Shown here one piece after another: positions 23,465-33,027 of a DNA stretch of 64,000 bases (within the stretch, counting starts at the first letter, position 1; the number at the start of each line of letters is the position of its first letter). The translations under genes and the position numbers were made by a program. The DNA is from Bacteroidota bacterium (GTDB lineage: Bacteria; Bacteroidota; Ignavibacteria; Kapaibacteriales; HRBIN21): the NCBI GenBank assembly GCA_030550275.1, contig JAUQPR010000005.1, forward strand, positions 83,899 to 147,898, in the 5' to 3' direction. The notes under the pieces are model-generated. The model did no database searches. It was not told the DNA's origin and worked only from the letters and a program-made list of their open reading frames with translations.

Positions 23465-24612
23465 GCCGATACGGCAACGGTGGGGAATTCCGCGGGGAAG
23501 GAGTCACACCAGGTCCGAATGACGCCGCCTCCGAGCACCTCCTCGTCTCGGTACAGCACAACGGACTGCCCTGGAGTGATTGCCCGCCGAGGCTCGGCAA
23601 AACGCACCCACAGCACCCCCTCGGCATCCTGCCATGCAAGGGCAGGGGCGCCCTCGTCCTTGTAGCGGATCCGCGCCACGCACTCGATACCCTCCGGCGG
23701 CAGCTCCGGCAGGGCAATCAGATTGACCTGCTGCGCGCTCAATCCCCAGTGGTAGAGCTGCTCCTGCGGACCAACGATGAGCATGTTCTCCTCCGGCACG
23801 ATATCGAGCACGTAGAGCGGCTCCGGTGCCGAAATGCCCAGTCCACGCCGCTGCCCGATGGTGTAGAGCGGATAGCCCTCATGCCGTCCAAGGACCTGCC
23901 CATCGCGCACGATTGGACCTCCTCGGAGCGCTTCCATCGTCTCGGGCACAGCTCGGCGCAGGAAGCTGGCGTAGTCGTTATCGGGCACAAAGCACAGCTC
24001 GAAGCTCTCCCCCTTGCGCGCCACCGGCAATCCAAAGCGTTCGGCAAGCTGCCGAACCTCCTCCTTGGTGAGCTCCCCCAGCGGGAACAGCGTGCGCGCC
24101 AGGAAGGGCTGGGGCAGCATCCAGAGCGCATAGGACTGGTCCTTGCGCTGGTCCCGTCCGCGCAGCAGGCGCCAGCGAGCCCTCTGCTCGTCGTAGGCGA
24201 GCCGAGCGTAGTGCCCGGTGGCGATGTACTCAGCTCCCAGCGCATCAGCCTTGCGCAGGAGCTCTCCCCACTTGATGAGCCAGTTGCAGCGCACGCACGG
24301 ATTCGGCGTGCGCCCGCTCAGGTACTCGGCCACGAAGTAGTCGATGACCTGCTCGCGGAAGGGCTGCGTGAAATCCACCACCAGGTGCACAATCCCCAAC
24401 TGCTGGCACACCCGGCGGGCATCGTTGATGCCCTCCAGGGAGCAGCAACTGGACTCCCGCGCTGCGTTGCCGCCCACCTCCTCGTAGTTGTAGGTCTTGA
24501 TGGTCACGCCGATGACCTCGTACCCCTGCTCGCACAGCAGCGCGGCGGCAACGGCGGAGTCCACTCCACCGGACATTCCCACCAACACACGGCGCTTGTG
24601 GCGCTTGGACAT
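23455..24612 (-). CDS. mnmA: tRNA-specific 2-thiouridylase MnmA
   Basis: The 385-residue enzyme thiolates U34 of Lys/Glu/Gln tRNAs. It shows the PP-loop GMSGGVDSA (~12-20), the first catalytic Cys in RTPNPCVRCN (~110) and the second in SFELCFVPDN (~205). It ends in the predicted beta-barrel domain (TPGQSVVLYRDEEVLGGGVI). A CxxC-like SSCCSLEG insertion near residue 55 is common in Bacteroidota homologues. ATG 24612 follows the standard start (MSKRHKRRVLVGMSGG). Divergent from the acyltransferase gene. Confidence 0.95.
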   Translation of the reverse strand: MSKRHKRRVLVGMSGGVDSAVAAALLCEQGYEVIGVTIKTYNYEEVGGNAARESSCCSLEGINDARRVCQQLGIVHLVVDFTQPFREQVIDYFVAEYLSGRTPNPCVRCNWLIKWGELLRKADALGAEYIATGHYARLAYDEQRARWRLLRGRDQRKDQSYALWMLPQPFLARTLFPLGELTKEEVRQLAERFGLPVARKGESFELCFVPDNDYASFLRRAVPETMEALRGGPIVRDGQVLGRHEGYPLYTIGQRRGLGISAPEPLYVLDIVPEENMLIVGPQEQLYHWGLSAQQVNLIALPELPPEGIECVARIRYKDEGAPALAWQDAEGVLWVRFAEPRRAITPGQSVVLYRDEEVLGGGVIRTWCDSFPAEFPTVAVSAYS

Positions 24613-24682
24613 AGTTTGTTGCTGGACGTGTAATTTGCCACCGCAGTAGACGAAGCAGTTAGAGCGCCAGTTGACCGGCGGG

Positions 24683-25345
24683 ATGGAGCTGCTGCGGCGA
24701 TGGGTTGTGGCGCGGCTACGACGCCGCATTCGCGAGCTCTTCCGGCATCTCTACCTGCGCCAGGTTGAGCACCTGCAGCCCTGGCAGCAGCAGCGCGCCA
24801 CCATGCCGCTCGTGCTGTACTGCTCCCACAACGGCTGGAGCGACGTCGCGCTTGCGATTGTGCTCTCCTACGGTCCCCTCCAGTTGCCCAGCCTCTTCCT
24901 GGTGACGCCGCACCAATTGGAGCGCTTCTCCATCCTTCGCTACTGCCGCGCGGTAGCTCTGCAGTGGAATTCCACCGAAGAGTTCGAGCTGCAGCTCCCG
25001 GCGTTGCTCCAGCGCATCCGCCCCGGCTCCGTCCTGTGGGTGTTCGCCACAGGGGAGTACCTCTCCGCCGGAGCAACCGAAGCCCTGCTGGGGTGCGCAC
25101 AGCTTGTACAGCGGCTCAAGCATCCGGTCGCGATGGCGCCCGTTGCATGGCACTACCGGCTGCTGCAGGAGGAGCCCGCCTGCTACATATGGTTCGGCAC
25201 ACCCGAGCGGTTCAAACCACCGGACGGCGCCCTTGGACCGCTCGTCCAGCACTGCAGCCGCCGTCTCCAGGAGCTCTACCAGCGGCAGCAACTGGAGCTC
25301 TACACCGCTCCGCCCTCGGGGGCATACCAGCGCTATCGGCTATAG
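24683..25345 (+). CDS. PlsC-like glycerolipid acyltransferase
   Basis: The 220-residue protein carries the acyltransferase block I H-x4-D (SHNGWSDV, ~37-44) and a block III-like glycine segment (FATGEYLSAGATEALLG, ~118-134). A hydrophobic surface and C-terminal basic residues are compatible with membrane association. The FPEGTRS consensus is replaced by FATGEYLS, so it belongs to a divergent branch (lysophospholipid or pigment/lipid acyltransferase). ATG 24683 is chosen; the frame extends 12 bases further to a TTG. TAATTTGC at 24631 may be a promoter remnant. It overlaps the convergent dacB by 13 bases. Confidence 0.75.
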   Translation: MELLRRWVVARLRRRIRELFRHLYLRQVEHLQPWQQQRATMPLVLYCSHNGWSDVALAIVLSYGPLQLPSLFLVTPHQLERFSILRYCRAVALQWNSTEEFELQLPALLQRIRPGSVLWVFATGEYLSAGATEALLGCAQLVQRLKHPVAMAPVAWHYRLLQEEPACYIWFGTPERFKPPDGALGPLVQHCSRRLQELYQRQQLELYTAPPSGAYQRYRL

Positions 25346-26751
25346 GCTGCGGCTGGGGGAAGGCGCAAGAGCTGCACAATGAGCGAATCCTCCAGCGCTT
25401 TTGCATGGCGGACATTCCCCGTGCTGAGCACGGCGAAGGCGAGCAGCTCGCCGAACTCCGTCATGGCGTACCCGGCAAGTCCGCTGGCGTTGCGCAGTGT
25501 TCCCGTCTTTGCCCAGACCCGTCCGACGGCTTCGGTTGTGCGGAAGCGCTTCTCAAGCGTTCCATCCACTCCGGCAACCGGAAGGCTGCTCCAGAAGGCG
25601 CCGCCGTAGGGTTTGCGCCATACCTGTTCCAGGAGGCAGACCAGCTCCCGGGCGCTGATGCGGTTGTTGCGCGAAAGCCCCGAGCCATCCCGGAAGCGGC
25701 ATTCGCTACAGGCGATCGCCCACTGCCAGAGTTGCTGATGGAGGTACCGCCGTGCCCGCTCCGCCTGCGCCGTACCGGGAACGGCTGCCCGCGCTCCGAT
25801 GAGCTTGAAGAGGTGTTCGGCAACGAAGTTATCGCTGCGCTTGTTGACCAGCAGGAGCAGCTCCTGCAGCGGACGGTTCAGCACCGCGAGCTCAACAACT
25901 CCGGCAGGAGCCCTTCCCGTTGCAAAGCCCCCATGCACCTGAATACCGCCCGCACGTAGCCGCTCCCAAAACGTTGCCGCGGTGGCGAATTCGGGATTCT
26001 CCACCATCACCTCCGCCGAGAAGGTGCTCCCCGGCGGGATGCGCCCCGAAAGCAGAATCTGCTGCACCCCCGAGGGCAACACGCGAGTGCTCACATGCAC
26101 GCCATGACGCTGCCTGCTGCGAGCCAAGCTCAGCCGGACTACCAACTGGAACGCCGGCGAAAGCGGCACCGTCTGCGCCGTCATCTTGCCCCTGTTCGCC
26201 TGCACCAGCACGCGCACTCGGTTCCGATTGAAGCCCAGCGCTGTAATCGGGGGGAGCGGTTCCACCACCTCGGCATCGCCGCTGTAGTGTGGGCGCCACC
26301 GCTCGCCATCGAAGAGGGAACCATCGGCGATGACGGAACCGATGATGCGCACAACCCCGCGCTGCCGGAGCTGCGCAACGAGCTCCTCCAAATCCTCCAG
26401 CCGCAGCAGTGGGTCGCCTCCGCCGATGAGGTAGAGGTTCCCGCGCAGCTCCCCATCGGGCAGCAGGACCCCATCGGTGCACACCCGCGTGCGCAGCATT
26501 GCAGTATCGCCGAGCAACTCCAGCGCCGCCGCACTCCAGAAGAGCTTGAGCGTGGATGCCGGAATGAGCGGCTCATCTGCCCGCTCGGTGATGTACCACT
26601 GCTGATGCGTCAGCGAGTATACCGCAAAGCCGACCCGCGCCGAACGCCCCAGCACCGCAAGATGGGCGCGCAGCTCTGGGGCAAGCTCCCGCGCATGGAG
26701 CACCGATAGCAGCAGTACCGCCGGCACAAGGCTCTGCGCAATCCGATGCAT
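25333..26751 (-). CDS. dacB: D-alanyl-D-alanine carboxypeptidase/endopeptidase, PBP4 (S13) family
   Basis: The 472-residue periplasmic enzyme trims peptidoglycan cross-links. It has a signal peptide (RIAQSLVPAVLLLSVLHA), the SxxK motif in PASTLKLFW (~65), the inserted domains typical of class C PBPs, the SxN motif SDNFVAEHLF (~313) and KTG in AKTGTLRNASGLAG (~420). Start ATG 26751 is preferred; an in-frame ATG at 26778 would nearly abut the BamA-like gene upstream, 30 bases away, with which it probably forms an operon. Confidence 0.92.
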   Translation of the reverse strand: MHRIAQSLVPAVLLLSVLHARELAPELRAHLAVLGRSARVGFAVYSLTHQQWYITERADEPLIPASTLKLFWSAAALELLGDTAMLRTRVCTDGVLLPDGELRGNLYLIGGGDPLLRLEDLEELVAQLRQRGVVRIIGSVIADGSLFDGERWRPHYSGDAEVVEPLPPITALGFNRNRVRVLVQANRGKMTAQTVPLSPAFQLVVRLSLARSRQRHGVHVSTRVLPSGVQQILLSGRIPPGSTFSAEVMVENPEFATAATFWERLRAGGIQVHGGFATGRAPAGVVELAVLNRPLQELLLLVNKRSDNFVAEHLFKLIGARAAVPGTAQAERARRYLHQQLWQWAIACSECRFRDGSGLSRNNRISARELVCLLEQVWRKPYGGAFWSSLPVAGVDGTLEKRFRTTEAVGRVWAKTGTLRNASGLAGYAMTEFGELLAFAVLSTGNVRHAKALEDSLIVQLLRLPPAAAYSR

Positions 26752-26780
26752 CCGCACCTGCTGTGTTCGATCCCACATCT

Positions 26781-28433
26781 CTATTCGCGGCGGAGCAGCC
26801 CCAGCCAAACCCGAGCGTGGCGCAGCGGCTCTCCCGGCAGCATCCCCAGGCTCATCTGCAAGGCTCCCGCAGCCGTTGGAAATTGCCCGGTGATGCCGTA
26901 CCCGAACAGCCCGCGCACCTGCGGACGCCCAATATAGCCGCCTTCAGCAAAGAGACCGACGTACTGCCCCACCCCGAAGGTCCAGCGGAGCTCTGCCCCA
27001 CCCCAGAGCGCCTGCGACGTCCAGAACTGCGCCTCCATGTACGCGCGCAGCGTCCCCGACCCACCGACGCGGTAGAACTGCGTCGGTTCAGCAGGACCGA
27101 ACAGCGTGCGCACATGGGCATGGAGCCGCAGCACGAGCATGTGCCCCAAGGGGCGATACTGCTCGGCATCCAGCTCGACCGCGTGCAGGAGACGCAGTTG
27201 GGCGGAATCGGTACGGACCCGCTGCCATGCTTGGCGCAGCGCTACTCCAAGGGCATAGCCGCGCTCTGGCGTCCCTTGCGGCTGGAGCCGCTCCACGGAG
27301 GCTCTGGTGAGCAGCTCCACTGCCGAGCTTGCGGCGTAGCCCGTTGCTCCCGCAGCCGGAAGGATCTCGCGCCATCCCAGAGCGAATTCGCCCGTTGCGC
27401 CCTGGAGGTAGGCGCGCGCACCAAGCTGCCAGAGCGTCTCCGTGTAGCTGGAATCCTGCTGGCGAAGCCGATATCCCAAGCGCAGTCCCAGCCACGGCGG
27501 GACGGGCTCCTCGTACGCTGCCGAGAGCTCCTGCAAGCGCTGCGCCGCACGGTACCAGGAAAGCTCCACGGCTCGTCCCGTTCCCAACAGGTTCTGCAGC
27601 GCAGCCCGCAGCATCCCATTCCAGCCGCTGCGCTGGTCGTATCCCACTGCGCCGTCGAGCGCAGCGCTGGGCTGCTCGCGCACCTGCAGCCACATTGCCC
27701 ATCGCCCGTCGGGGAGCTGCTGCACCCGAGGCGGTGCCGCAAGCTCCAGCCAGCCCAGGCGCTGCAGCCGAGCGGCTACGGCAGCCACATTCTGCCAAGA
27801 GAGCACCATCCCCGGCACCGCTCCGCCCCAGCGCTGGAGGAACTCCGGACGCGTATGCTGGTTGCCCTCAACGATGAGCGTATCCAGGCGGGCGGGAGCG
27901 CCTGCGTCGAGAGCTACCTCCAACACCGCTCCCTGCGCCGACCTCCGCGCCTGCAGGAGTTCGGCGTACGCACCGGGGTAGCCTACCTCCTCCAAGACCG
28001 CCAAGAGCGTATCCAAGAGCGCCGAAACGGCATCCCAGGACAGCACCATGCCCCGCACCGAGCGAGCAGCCCTGTGCAGCGCCGCCGCAGCCTCCTCCGG
28101 AAGCGGCTCCCGTGAACGGATTTCAAGGCTGTCCAAGCGCACCGCCTCGCCCGCGTGCAATTGGTAGCGCACGGCTCCGGCGTCCTCCTGCACCTGTACC
28201 CGGGCAAACCAGTACCCGCGCGCGTGTGCCCAGCGGAGAAGCTGTAGGCTATCGTGGGCACGGCATCGCCAGAACTGGAGGCTGTCATACTCCCGCCCCG
28301 CCTCCAGGCACAGCGGCGGAGGCGGCTCTGCAAGCTCCATTTCAAGCTCCACGCGCACGATGGTGCGATGCTGCCCCGTGCACAGCGTTGTCCCAAGCAA
28401 CATCGCTCCGACCATGCGCCACACCGCAGCCAT
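26781..28433 (-). CDS. Omp85-type outer-membrane protein (BamA/TamA-like, two or three POTRA repeats)
   Basis: The 550-residue protein has a short signal peptide, then POTRA-like repeats: one around residues 95-160 and a clearer one with LDTLIVEGNQHTRPEFLQR at ~170-250. A C-terminal 16-strand-like barrel ends with the conserved R-x-Y loop region (GGSGTLRAYMEAQFW, ~440-455) and an aromatic-poor final strand VWLGLLRRE. It is shorter than true BamA (about 800 residues, five POTRAs), so a TamA or specialised assembly role is more likely. Divergent from bshA. Confidence 0.85.
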   Translation of the reverse strand: MAAVWRMVGAMLLGTTLCTGQHRTIVRVELEMELAEPPPPLCLEAGREYDSLQFWRCRAHDSLQLLRWAHARGYWFARVQVQEDAGAVRYQLHAGEAVRLDSLEIRSREPLPEEAAAALHRAARSVRGMVLSWDAVSALLDTLLAVLEEVGYPGAYAELLQARRSAQGAVLEVALDAGAPARLDTLIVEGNQHTRPEFLQRWGGAVPGMVLSWQNVAAVAARLQRLGWLELAAPPRVQQLPDGRWAMWLQVREQPSAALDGAVGYDQRSGWNGMLRAALQNLLGTGRAVELSWYRAAQRLQELSAAYEEPVPPWLGLRLGYRLRQQDSSYTETLWQLGARAYLQGATGEFALGWREILPAAGATGYAASSAVELLTRASVERLQPQGTPERGYALGVALRQAWQRVRTDSAQLRLLHAVELDAEQYRPLGHMLVLRLHAHVRTLFGPAEPTQFYRVGGSGTLRAYMEAQFWTSQALWGGAELRWTFGVGQYVGLFAEGGYIGRPQVRGLFGYGITGQFPTAAGALQMSLGMLPGEPLRHARVWLGLLRRE

Positions 28434-28525
28434 TGCCCTCCAATGCTGAGCTGCTCCCTGCGTCTACAGTTGCCGGGCTGCGGATTGGAACGCGGAGCAC
28501 GCCTGTTCTATTGCCTTACGGTGCG

Positions 28526-29683
28526 ATGCTGCGCATCGGCATTGTGTGCTATCCGACCTACGGCGGCAGTGGCGTCGTTGCCACCGAGCTGGGGAAAGCT
28601 CTGGCGCGGCGCGGCTACCAGGTCCACTTCATCACCTACGCACTGCCCTGGCGGCTGGAAGCAGTCCAGGACAGCAACATCTTCTTCCACGAGGTCGAGC
28701 TGCCCAACTACCCGCTCTTCGAGTTCCAGCTCTACTCGCTAGCGTTGGCAGGCAAGCTCGTGGACGTCGCTCGCTATGAAGGGCTCGACCTCATCCACGC
28801 TCACTACGCCATCCCGCACGCCGTCAGCGGCTTCCTGGCAAAGCAGATTCTCTGGGAGCACCACGGCATCTCCGTGCCGGTCATCACCACGCTGCACGGC
28901 ACCGATATCACGCTCGTGGGACTGGAGCCCAGCTTCGCTCCCTTGGTGCGCTTCTCCCTTGAGCATTCCGATGCTGTCACGGCGGTGTCGAAGTTCCTGG
29001 TGGAGAAGACCCGCCACCAGTTCCAGGTCAACTGCCCCATCGAGCACATCCCGAACTTTGTGGACACCCATGCCTTTGCGCCCACCGATGCCCGCACGCT
29101 TCGGGCACAATTCGCCCCCAATGGGGAGGCAGTGCTGCTCCACGTCTCCAACTTCCGTCCCCTCAAACGCGCTCCCGACACGGTCCGCATCCTGGCGGAG
29201 GTGGTGCAGGTGATGCCGGCAAAGCTGTTGCTGGTAGGAGATGGTCCCGAGCGGAGCGAGACCGAGCGGCTTGCCCGCGAGCTCGGCGTTGCCGAGCACG
29301 TGCGCTGCCTTGGGAAGCAACCCGTCACAGCGGAGCTGCTCTCGGCAGCCGACGTCTTCCTTCTGCCGAGCCAATCGGAGAGCTTCGGGCTGGCAGCCCT
29401 GGAGGCGATGAGCTGCGGCGTGCCCGTTGTTGCCACCTCGGTCGGGGGCATCCCAGAGGTCGTGCTTCACGGCGAAACCGGTTTCCTGGCAGAGCTGGGC
29501 GATACGGAGCGGATGGCGCGCTACTGCCTGGAACTGCTCACCAACCGGCGCAAATGGGAGCATTTCAGCCGCCGAGCCCGTCAGCGCGCTCTGGAGTTCG
29601 ATCTCGCCCGCATCCTGCCGCGCTACGAGCAGCTCTACCAGAGTGTGCTGGAGCAGCGCGCGCTGAACGTTCGCTCACTGTGA
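28526..29683 (+). CDS. bshA: N-acetyl-alpha-D-glucosaminyl L-malate synthase BshA (bacillithiol)
   Basis: The 385-residue GT4 glycosyltransferase joins UDP-GlcNAc and L-malate in the first step of bacillithiol synthesis. It shows CYPTYGGSGVVATELGKALA (~8-27), LHGTDITLVG (~128-137), HVSNFRPLKRAPD (~206-218) and the GT4 EX7E region SESFGLAALEAMSCGVPVVA (~289-308). Length and start (MLRIGIVCYPT) match BshA closely. Chlorobi-type bacteria make N-methyl-bacillithiol, so the presence fits the lineage. It overlaps convergent scpB by nine bases. Confidence 0.93.
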   Translation: MLRIGIVCYPTYGGSGVVATELGKALARRGYQVHFITYALPWRLEAVQDSNIFFHEVELPNYPLFEFQLYSLALAGKLVDVARYEGLDLIHAHYAIPHAVSGFLAKQILWEHHGISVPVITTLHGTDITLVGLEPSFAPLVRFSLEHSDAVTAVSKFLVEKTRHQFQVNCPIEHIPNFVDTHAFAPTDARTLRAQFAPNGEAVLLHVSNFRPLKRAPDTVRILAEVVQVMPAKLLLVGDGPERSETERLARELGVAEHVRCLGKQPVTAELLSAADVFLLPSQSESFGLAALEAMSCGVPVVATSVGGIPEVVLHGETGFLAELGDTERMARYCLELLTNRRKWEHFSRRARQRALEFDLARILPRYEQLYQSVLEQRALNVRSL

Positions 29684-30316
29684 ACGCGCCAACTGCCGGA
29701 GCTGCTCCAACTGCTGCTGCAATCCCTCCAGGGCTTCCGGGTCGAAGAGCTGGAGCTGCGGCTCCTGCTCCAACTGCTCCAACGGGGGCAGCTCCTGTAG
29801 GCTTTGCAATCCGAACGCCTGCAAAAACAGCGGGGTGGTCCCGTACAGCGGTGGCTTGCCCGGCGCCGCGGCGGTCCCCACGATCTGGAGCAGCCCACGC
29901 TCCAGGAGTGAATGCACCACCTCAGCGGACTGCACGCCGCGGATGGCGTCGATCTCGGCGCGCGTGATCGGCTGCCGATACGCCACGATTGCCAGCACCT
30001 CCAGTGCCGCCTGGGAGAAGCGCCGGCGTGCCCGTTCGGGGAATGCCCGTTGGAGCCACTCGCTCGCCTCCTCCGTCGCCGCGAATTGGTAACCTCCAGC
30101 GCTCTCCACGACCCGGTACGGGCGACCGCTCCGTTCCAGCTCCTCATTGAGCCGAGCGATCAGTCCGGGGAGCTCCTCGGCATTCACCGCCCCTGGCGGC
30201 AGCTCCAGAGCTCGGCACAGCGCTTGCACCAGCTCCCCGGGGGCAATAGGCTCCGGGGCAGCGAACACCAGCACCTCCACGGCGCGCAGCAGCACCTGTT
30301 CATCCAAGGGGAACAT
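29675..30316 (-). CDS. scpB: Segregation and condensation protein ScpB
   Basis: The 213-residue kleisin-associated winged-helix protein binds ScpA and SMC. The diagnostic segment FSQAALEVLAIVAYRQPITRAEID, followed by IRGVQS (~97-126), and the LYGTTPLFLQAFGLQSL end of the second winged helix are present. The C-terminal Gln/Leu-rich tail is lineage-specific. Start ATG 30316 lies inside the 3' end of scpA (17-base overlap), indicating translational coupling. Confidence 0.95.
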   Translation of the reverse strand: MFPLDEQVLLRAVEVLVFAAPEPIAPGELVQALCRALELPPGAVNAEELPGLIARLNEELERSGRPYRVVESAGGYQFAATEEASEWLQRAFPERARRRFSQAALEVLAIVAYRQPITRAEIDAIRGVQSAEVVHSLLERGLLQIVGTAAAPGKPPLYGTTPLFLQAFGLQSLQELPPLEQLEQEPQLQLFDPEALEGLQQQLEQLRQLARSQ

Positions 30317-31052
30317 CTGCGACCTCCACGGCTGCACGACGAGCAATGCGCACTTCGGCAAAGGGTTCCGTCTGCTCCACCGTTGCGCCTCCCATGCGCA
30401 CCAGCTCCAGCATTGCAAGGAACAGTCCGACCTGCTCCCGTCGCGGGCGCCCATGGAGCAGGAGGTCAAAGTGCAGCACCGAACGGCGACGCAGCTCCTG
30501 TTGGAGCAGCTCCATTGCTTCGGTCAGTTCCAGCTCCGGCTCCCGCTCCGGCAGCGGCACAGCCCGCTCCTGCCCCATGCGGGCACGGATTCGGCGCAGT
30601 GCTCCGAGGAGCTCCTCTGCGCTCCCCTGCCCAAGGGGTGCTACCGTGCTCCGCAGCAGCTCTGCGCGGCGGTAGAAGCGCAACGGCTGCGACCGTGCCC
30701 GCAGTGCCAGGAACGCCGCCGCATAGCGGATGCGTCGGTACTGCTGCAGGCGCTCCAGGAGCAGCTGTGCATCGTCGGGCTCGGAGGATTCCATGACCTC
30801 CCCCCCGGTCGAAGGGCGGCGCAGCAGGAAGCGCAGCTTGAGCAGCATCAACTGCGCAGCGACGACGAAGAATTCGCCCGCCAGCTCCAAATCGAGCGAT
30901 TCCATCAAGCGCACGTATTCCAGGAAATCCTCCACCAGGCGGGCAATCGAGAGCTCAGCAATAGGCAGCTCCTCCCGCTGCACGAAGAAGAGCAGCAGCT
31001 CCAGCGGTCCCTCAAACTCCGGCAACCGCACCGTGTACGAGCTGCGCAGCAT
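30300..31052 (-). CDS. scpA: Segregation and condensation protein ScpA
   Basis: The 250-residue kleisin subunit of the SMC complex has the N-terminal signature LPEFEGPLELLLFFVQREELPI (~9-30), VAAQLMLLKLRFLL (~66-79) and a C-terminal winged helix (EVVATFLAMLEL-like segment, ~205-235). The start overlaps the alr 3' end by 41 bases and the end overlaps scpB by 17, giving an alr-scpA-scpB operon. Confidence 0.95.
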   Translation of the reverse strand: MLRSSYTVRLPEFEGPLELLLFFVQREELPIAELSIARLVEDFLEYVRLMESLDLELAGEFFVVAAQLMLLKLRFLLRRPSTGGEVMESSEPDDAQLLLERLQQYRRIRYAAAFLALRARSQPLRFYRRAELLRSTVAPLGQGSAEELLGALRRIRARMGQERAVPLPEREPELELTEAMELLQQELRRRSVLHFDLLLHGRPRREQVGLFLAMLELVRMGGATVEQTEPFAEVRIARRAAVEVADVPLG

Positions 31053-32166
31053 CCGCCTGCTCCTCCTGGCAATACACTCGCGGCACCCGGCTCCCGATAG
31101 CGGTCAGGACCTCGTACGGGATGCTCTCTGCCCAACAGGCGAGCTCCTCCGCCCAGATGCTCTCCTGCCCCTGCTGCCCCAGCAGCACGACCTCCTCGCC
31201 GGGCTGGACCGGGGCATCTCCGACGTCCACGAGCAGCTCGTCCATGCAGATAGCCCCCACGATGGGGAAGCGGCGTCCACCGATGAGGCATTCTGCACGA
31301 CCGCTCAAGCGCCGGGTGTAGCCATCGGCATAGCCGACCGGTACGGTTGCAATCGTCGTATCGCGCTGCGCCCGATAGAGCCGGTGGTAGCTGACACTCT
31401 CTCCGGCAGCGATTCTGCGCACCTCCACCACCCGGCTACGCCACTGCAGCGCAGGATGCACTGGAAGGCGCTCGCCTCCTTGCCAGGGCTGATAGCCGTA
31501 GAGCACGATCCCCGGGCGCACCAAGGTGAAGCGGCTCTCCGGAAAGCGAACCAGTGCGGCAGAATTCGCCGCATGCACGAACGGGAAGCGCATTCCCGCC
31601 GCCTCCAACTGCTCCAGCACAGCGCGGAACTGCCGAAGCTGCTCCCAGAGGAAGGCGGGGTCGGCTTCATCTGCGGTGGCAAAGTGCGTGGCAATCCCCA
31701 CCGGCTGCAAGCCCTCCTGCTCAAACAGCCACCGCGCAAAGTCGAGCACCTGGTGCGGGGCTATGCCCTCCCGATGCATCCCCGTATCCACCATGATGTG
31801 GACGGGGACCACCGCGCCCCGACGGCGCGCTTCGGCGGCGAACTGCTCCATGACCGCACGAGAGCTTGCCAGGGCGTGCACGCCAAATGCACAGAAAAGC
31901 GCTGCCTCCTCAGCTTGGGGTGGGGTCAGCACCAGAATCGGCAGCGGATTCCCCGCCTGCCGCAATTGGATTGCCTCCTCCACGAACGCCACCCCCAGCA
32001 TCGCCGCCCCCTCTTGGCGGAAGATTTCGGCACACTCGACAAGCCCATGACCGTACGCATTTGCCTTGACGACCGCCAGGACTGACGCCGGCGCCACCAA
32101 ACGCCGGACGACCCGAAAGTTATGCCGCAATTGGTCAAGGTCCACCGTTACTCTCGTTGCCCGCAT
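31012..32166 (-). CDS. alr: Alanine racemase
   Basis: The 384-residue PLP enzyme makes D-alanine for peptidoglycan. The PLP lysine lies in AVVKANAYGHG (~30-40) and the catalytic tyrosine in VPVGYADGYTRRL (~254-266); substrate loop IVGAICMDELLVDVGD (~283-298) is intact. ATG 32166 gives the standard N-terminus (MRATRVTVDLDQLRHNFR). First gene of the alr-scpA-scpB operon; the sigma-factor terminator lies just upstream. Confidence 0.95.
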   Translation of the reverse strand: MRATRVTVDLDQLRHNFRVVRRLVAPASVLAVVKANAYGHGLVECAEIFRQEGAAMLGVAFVEEAIQLRQAGNPLPILVLTPPQAEEAALFCAFGVHALASSRAVMEQFAAEARRRGAVVPVHIMVDTGMHREGIAPHQVLDFARWLFEQEGLQPVGIATHFATADEADPAFLWEQLRQFRAVLEQLEAAGMRFPFVHAANSAALVRFPESRFTLVRPGIVLYGYQPWQGGERLPVHPALQWRSRVVEVRRIAAGESVSYHRLYRAQRDTTIATVPVGYADGYTRRLSGRAECLIGGRRFPIVGAICMDELLVDVGDAPVQPGEEVVLLGQQGQESIWAEELACWAESIPYEVLTAIGSRVPRVYCQEEQADAAQLVHGAVAGV

Positions 32167-32231
32167 CTGCCCTGCAACCGAACTCCGGCGCCAGTGACGC
32201 AGAAGCGCGCGCAGGATTGAACCGCGCACAC

Positions 32232-32266
32232 AAAAAGAGACGGCGGCTCGCGCACGAGCCGCCGTC
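32232..32266 (-). terminator. Rho-independent terminator of the sigma-factor transcript
   Basis: A 12-bp stem GACGGCGGCTCG/CGAGCCGCCGTC with a four-base loop (32239-32266) is followed on the minus strand by a T-run (32232-32236, TTTTT), 21 bases after the sigma gene stop. Confidence 0.85.
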
Positions 32267-32286
32267 AGCAGCATGGGCTATTGCGC

Positions 32287-33006
32287 TCAATTCTGGTAGA
32301 GGGCATCGTAGAGCGACTTGAGCTTCTTGCGCAGGTGGAGTACTGCGTAGCGCTTCCGTGCCAGCAGGGTGTTGATGTTGATGCCCGTCTCCTCCGCCAT
32401 CTGCCGGAAGGAGATGCCTTCGAACTCGTTCTTGACAAACACCTCGCGCTGCTCCGGCGGAAGCTCCGCCAAGCCCTCCTGGATGGCTTCCCAGATGAGC
32501 CGGCGTAGATGCTCCCGCTCTGGGTTGTAGCTGTAATCCGGCAGTAGGCTCTCGAAGGACTCCATCCCCTCGTCCTGCTGCATCGGGGTCTGCACGTCGG
32601 AGAAGCTCTCGGTGCGCTTCTTCCGGTAGGAATCAATGATGCGGTTGCGCACCGCTGTGAAGACCCACGAGGCAACGTTCTCGATGGGACCTTCGACCGT
32701 TGCCGCCGCCGTCAGCACATTGGCGAAGACATCCTGCAGGATGTCCTCGGCGTCCTCCTGAGTCCGGACACGCTGCCGGATGAAGCCCAAGAAGCGCTTC
32801 CGTTCGGTACGATACAGCCGCTCAATCTCCGCCACCAACTGCATGTACTGCTGCCGCCGCTCCTCGGGAACCTGCTCCGGAGCAATTGGCAGACGCCCCT
32901 TCCGCCGTCGCTTCGGCTGCTTCATCGCTGTGCTCTTCATCAGCTCCTCCTGCTGCATCCTTAGATGCTTCATCACGCTCTGACGTTTAGACACAGACTG
33001 TGACAT
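32287..33006 (-). CDS. RNA polymerase sigma factor, sigma-70/ECF-like
   Basis: The 239-residue protein has region 2 (RFLGFIRQRVRTQEDAEDIL, then QDVFANV, then the WVFTAVRNRIIDSYRKKR promoter-melting/-10 segment, ~58-125). Region 4 (LAELPPEQREVFVKNEFEGI, then SFRQMAEETG with ININTLLARKRYAVL, ~185-225) follows. There is no region 3 or 1.1, so it is ECF-like. The basic N-terminal extension (KQPKRRRKGRLP) is unusual; ATG 33006 is the longest start, and internal Met codons at residues 12, 16 or 23 are possible. It follows hutU by ~20 bases on the same strand; no anti-sigma gene is adjacent. Confidence 0.88.
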   Translation of the reverse strand: MSQSVSKRQSVMKHLRMQQEELMKSTAMKQPKRRRKGRLPIAPEQVPEERRQQYMQLVAEIERLYRTERKRFLGFIRQRVRTQEDAEDILQDVFANVLTAAATVEGPIENVASWVFTAVRNRIIDSYRKKRTESFSDVQTPMQQDEGMESFESLLPDYSYNPEREHLRRLIWEAIQEGLAELPPEQREVFVKNEFEGISFRQMAEETGININTLLARKRYAVLHLRKKLKSLYDALYQN

Positions 33007-33027
33007 AAACGTTTCACCCGTGTGACA